From Bdellovibrionaceae bacterium UBA2339 (GTDB taxonomy: Bacteria > Bdellovibrionota > Bdellovibrionia > Bdellovibrionales > JAMPXM01), in contig DDUL01000052.1 in the NCBI GenBank assembly GCA_002344785.1, positions 38,324 through 102,323 of the forward strand: DNA of 64,000 nt. Reading direction: 5' to 3'. Positions 63,688 through 64,000 of this stretch are shown piece after piece. Made by a program: the position numbers and the translations under genes. Numbering within the stretch: the first letter of the stretch is position 1; each line of letters opens with the position of its first letter. The notes beneath the pieces are model-generated. The model had not been told where the DNA came from. It saw only the letters and a program-made list of their open reading frames with translations, and did not search any database.

Positions 63688-64000
63688 TTAATTTCGGGCA
63701 GACGCGGAAGTGCTTGAATTGAATCGTCTTAATCGGAAATCGAGCATTTTTTGAGCGGCAACAAGGTGATGGGATGGTGACGGCGTGGTGATGGTTTGGT
63801 GACGACGAGCCTTTTCTAAAAAGTTATGGATCGACGTTCCCGCATTAGGGCCGAGGAAAATTTCAGCAGCCCAACCTAATTTTCTGAAATCATCGAGCAA
63901 CACAAAATTATGAATGTCTCGATAATTGCTGGTAGCCGCCTTGAACGTCGCCACTACTGAGCGTGCGTTAGCCTTACCCTGAACAATCCAAAGAACAGAG
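63688..64000 (-). CDS. C-terminal part of an unknown element protein
   Basis: The frame is open from the right edge of the window and ends at 63688, giving at least 103 residues ('NFVLLDDFRKLGWAAEIFLG', then a His/Pro-rich end with 'QTITTPSPSHH'). The true start lies outside the window; the internal GTG at 63954 is not a good start. I do not recognise it. Confidence 0.5.
   Translation of the reverse strand, partial: SVLWIVQGKANARSVVATFKAATSNYRDIHNFVLLDDFRKLGWAAEIFLGPNAGTSIHNFLEKARRHQTITTPSPSHHLVAAQKMLDFRLRRFNSSTSASARN

Larger units (their letters stand above)
61172..64000. mobile_element. Left part of a tRNA-Ser-targeting integrative element
   Basis: Supported by the tRNA 3' remnant, a tyrosine recombinase, an excisionase-like HTH protein and small cargo genes of unrelated, AT-richer composition. 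The right end lies outside the window, so its size and type (prophage, conjugative or mobilisable element) cannot be determined. Confidence 0.7.

Overview
The window reads as chromosome of a free-living, aerobic, Gram-negative bacterium. The evidence is a caa3-type cytochrome oxidase operon with its heme A synthesis genes, outer-membrane-style lipoproteins with LpoB, a PII/GlnA nitrogen module, a PhaR-type regulator, and the PrkA/YeaH/SpoVR trio. Gene style (moderately high GC, many TTG/GTG starts, many TPR or Cys-rich secreted proteins of unknown function) would suit the Bdellovibrionota/Oligoflexia or another former deltaproteobacterial group. No rRNA or intact tRNA is visible, so this placement is an inference.

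Layout. 1-8 kb: a GNAT-like protein, GlpD, a solitary MreB, a sigma-like/anti-sigma-like pair and a sensor histidine kinase. 8-16 kb: RadC-like JAMM protein, LpoB with its COG3014 partner, an L,D-transpeptidase, PhaR, a GspG-like protein, a TPR lipoprotein and a small lipoprotein. 16-22 kb: PrkA-YeaH-SpoVR and an ankyrin membrane protein. 22.8-25.6 kb: a tightly coupled four-gene membrane cassette ending in a GcvH-like protein without its lipoyl lysine. 25.7-33.4 kb: glnB-glnA, trmL, secA and envelope proteins. 33.6-38.9 kb: a five-gene acyl-metabolism operon (SDR, two hydrolases, a KAS III-like enzyme, acyl-CoA ligase). 39.6-47 kb: cytochrome c, SCO, CtaC-D-E-F, CtaB and CtaA. 47-48.7 kb: divergent maleylacetoacetate isomerase and FAH-family genes. 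48.8-61 kb: an accessory-like stretch with a secreted HExxH protein coupled to a class III cyclase, twin polytopic membrane proteins with cysteine-rich tails next to a PP-loop ATPase, a soluble GspF-like repeat protein, DoxX and a Cys-repeat secreted protein. From about 61.17 kb to the right edge: the left end of an integrative element (tRNA-Ser 3'-end remnant, tyrosine integrase, excisionase-like protein, small cargo genes).

Several themes connect the genes. Envelope building (MreB, LpoB, L,D-transpeptidase, SecA, lipoproteins) and aerobic respiration dominate. A perfect 15-bp dyad, GTCTCA-WWW-TGAGAC, occurs four times (7054, 31484, 33548, 48735). Three copies lie in short intergenic gaps next to envelope or exported-protein genes and one lies inside a coding region, so it looks like a regulator or architectural-protein site. 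The most novel-looking loci are the coupled cassette at 22.8-25.6 kb, the protease-cyclase pair at 48.9-54.2 kb, the PP-loop/twin-membrane-protein operon at 54.1-58.4 kb, and the KAS III-like operon at 33.6-38.9 kb whose condensing enzyme lacks the usual His and Asn.
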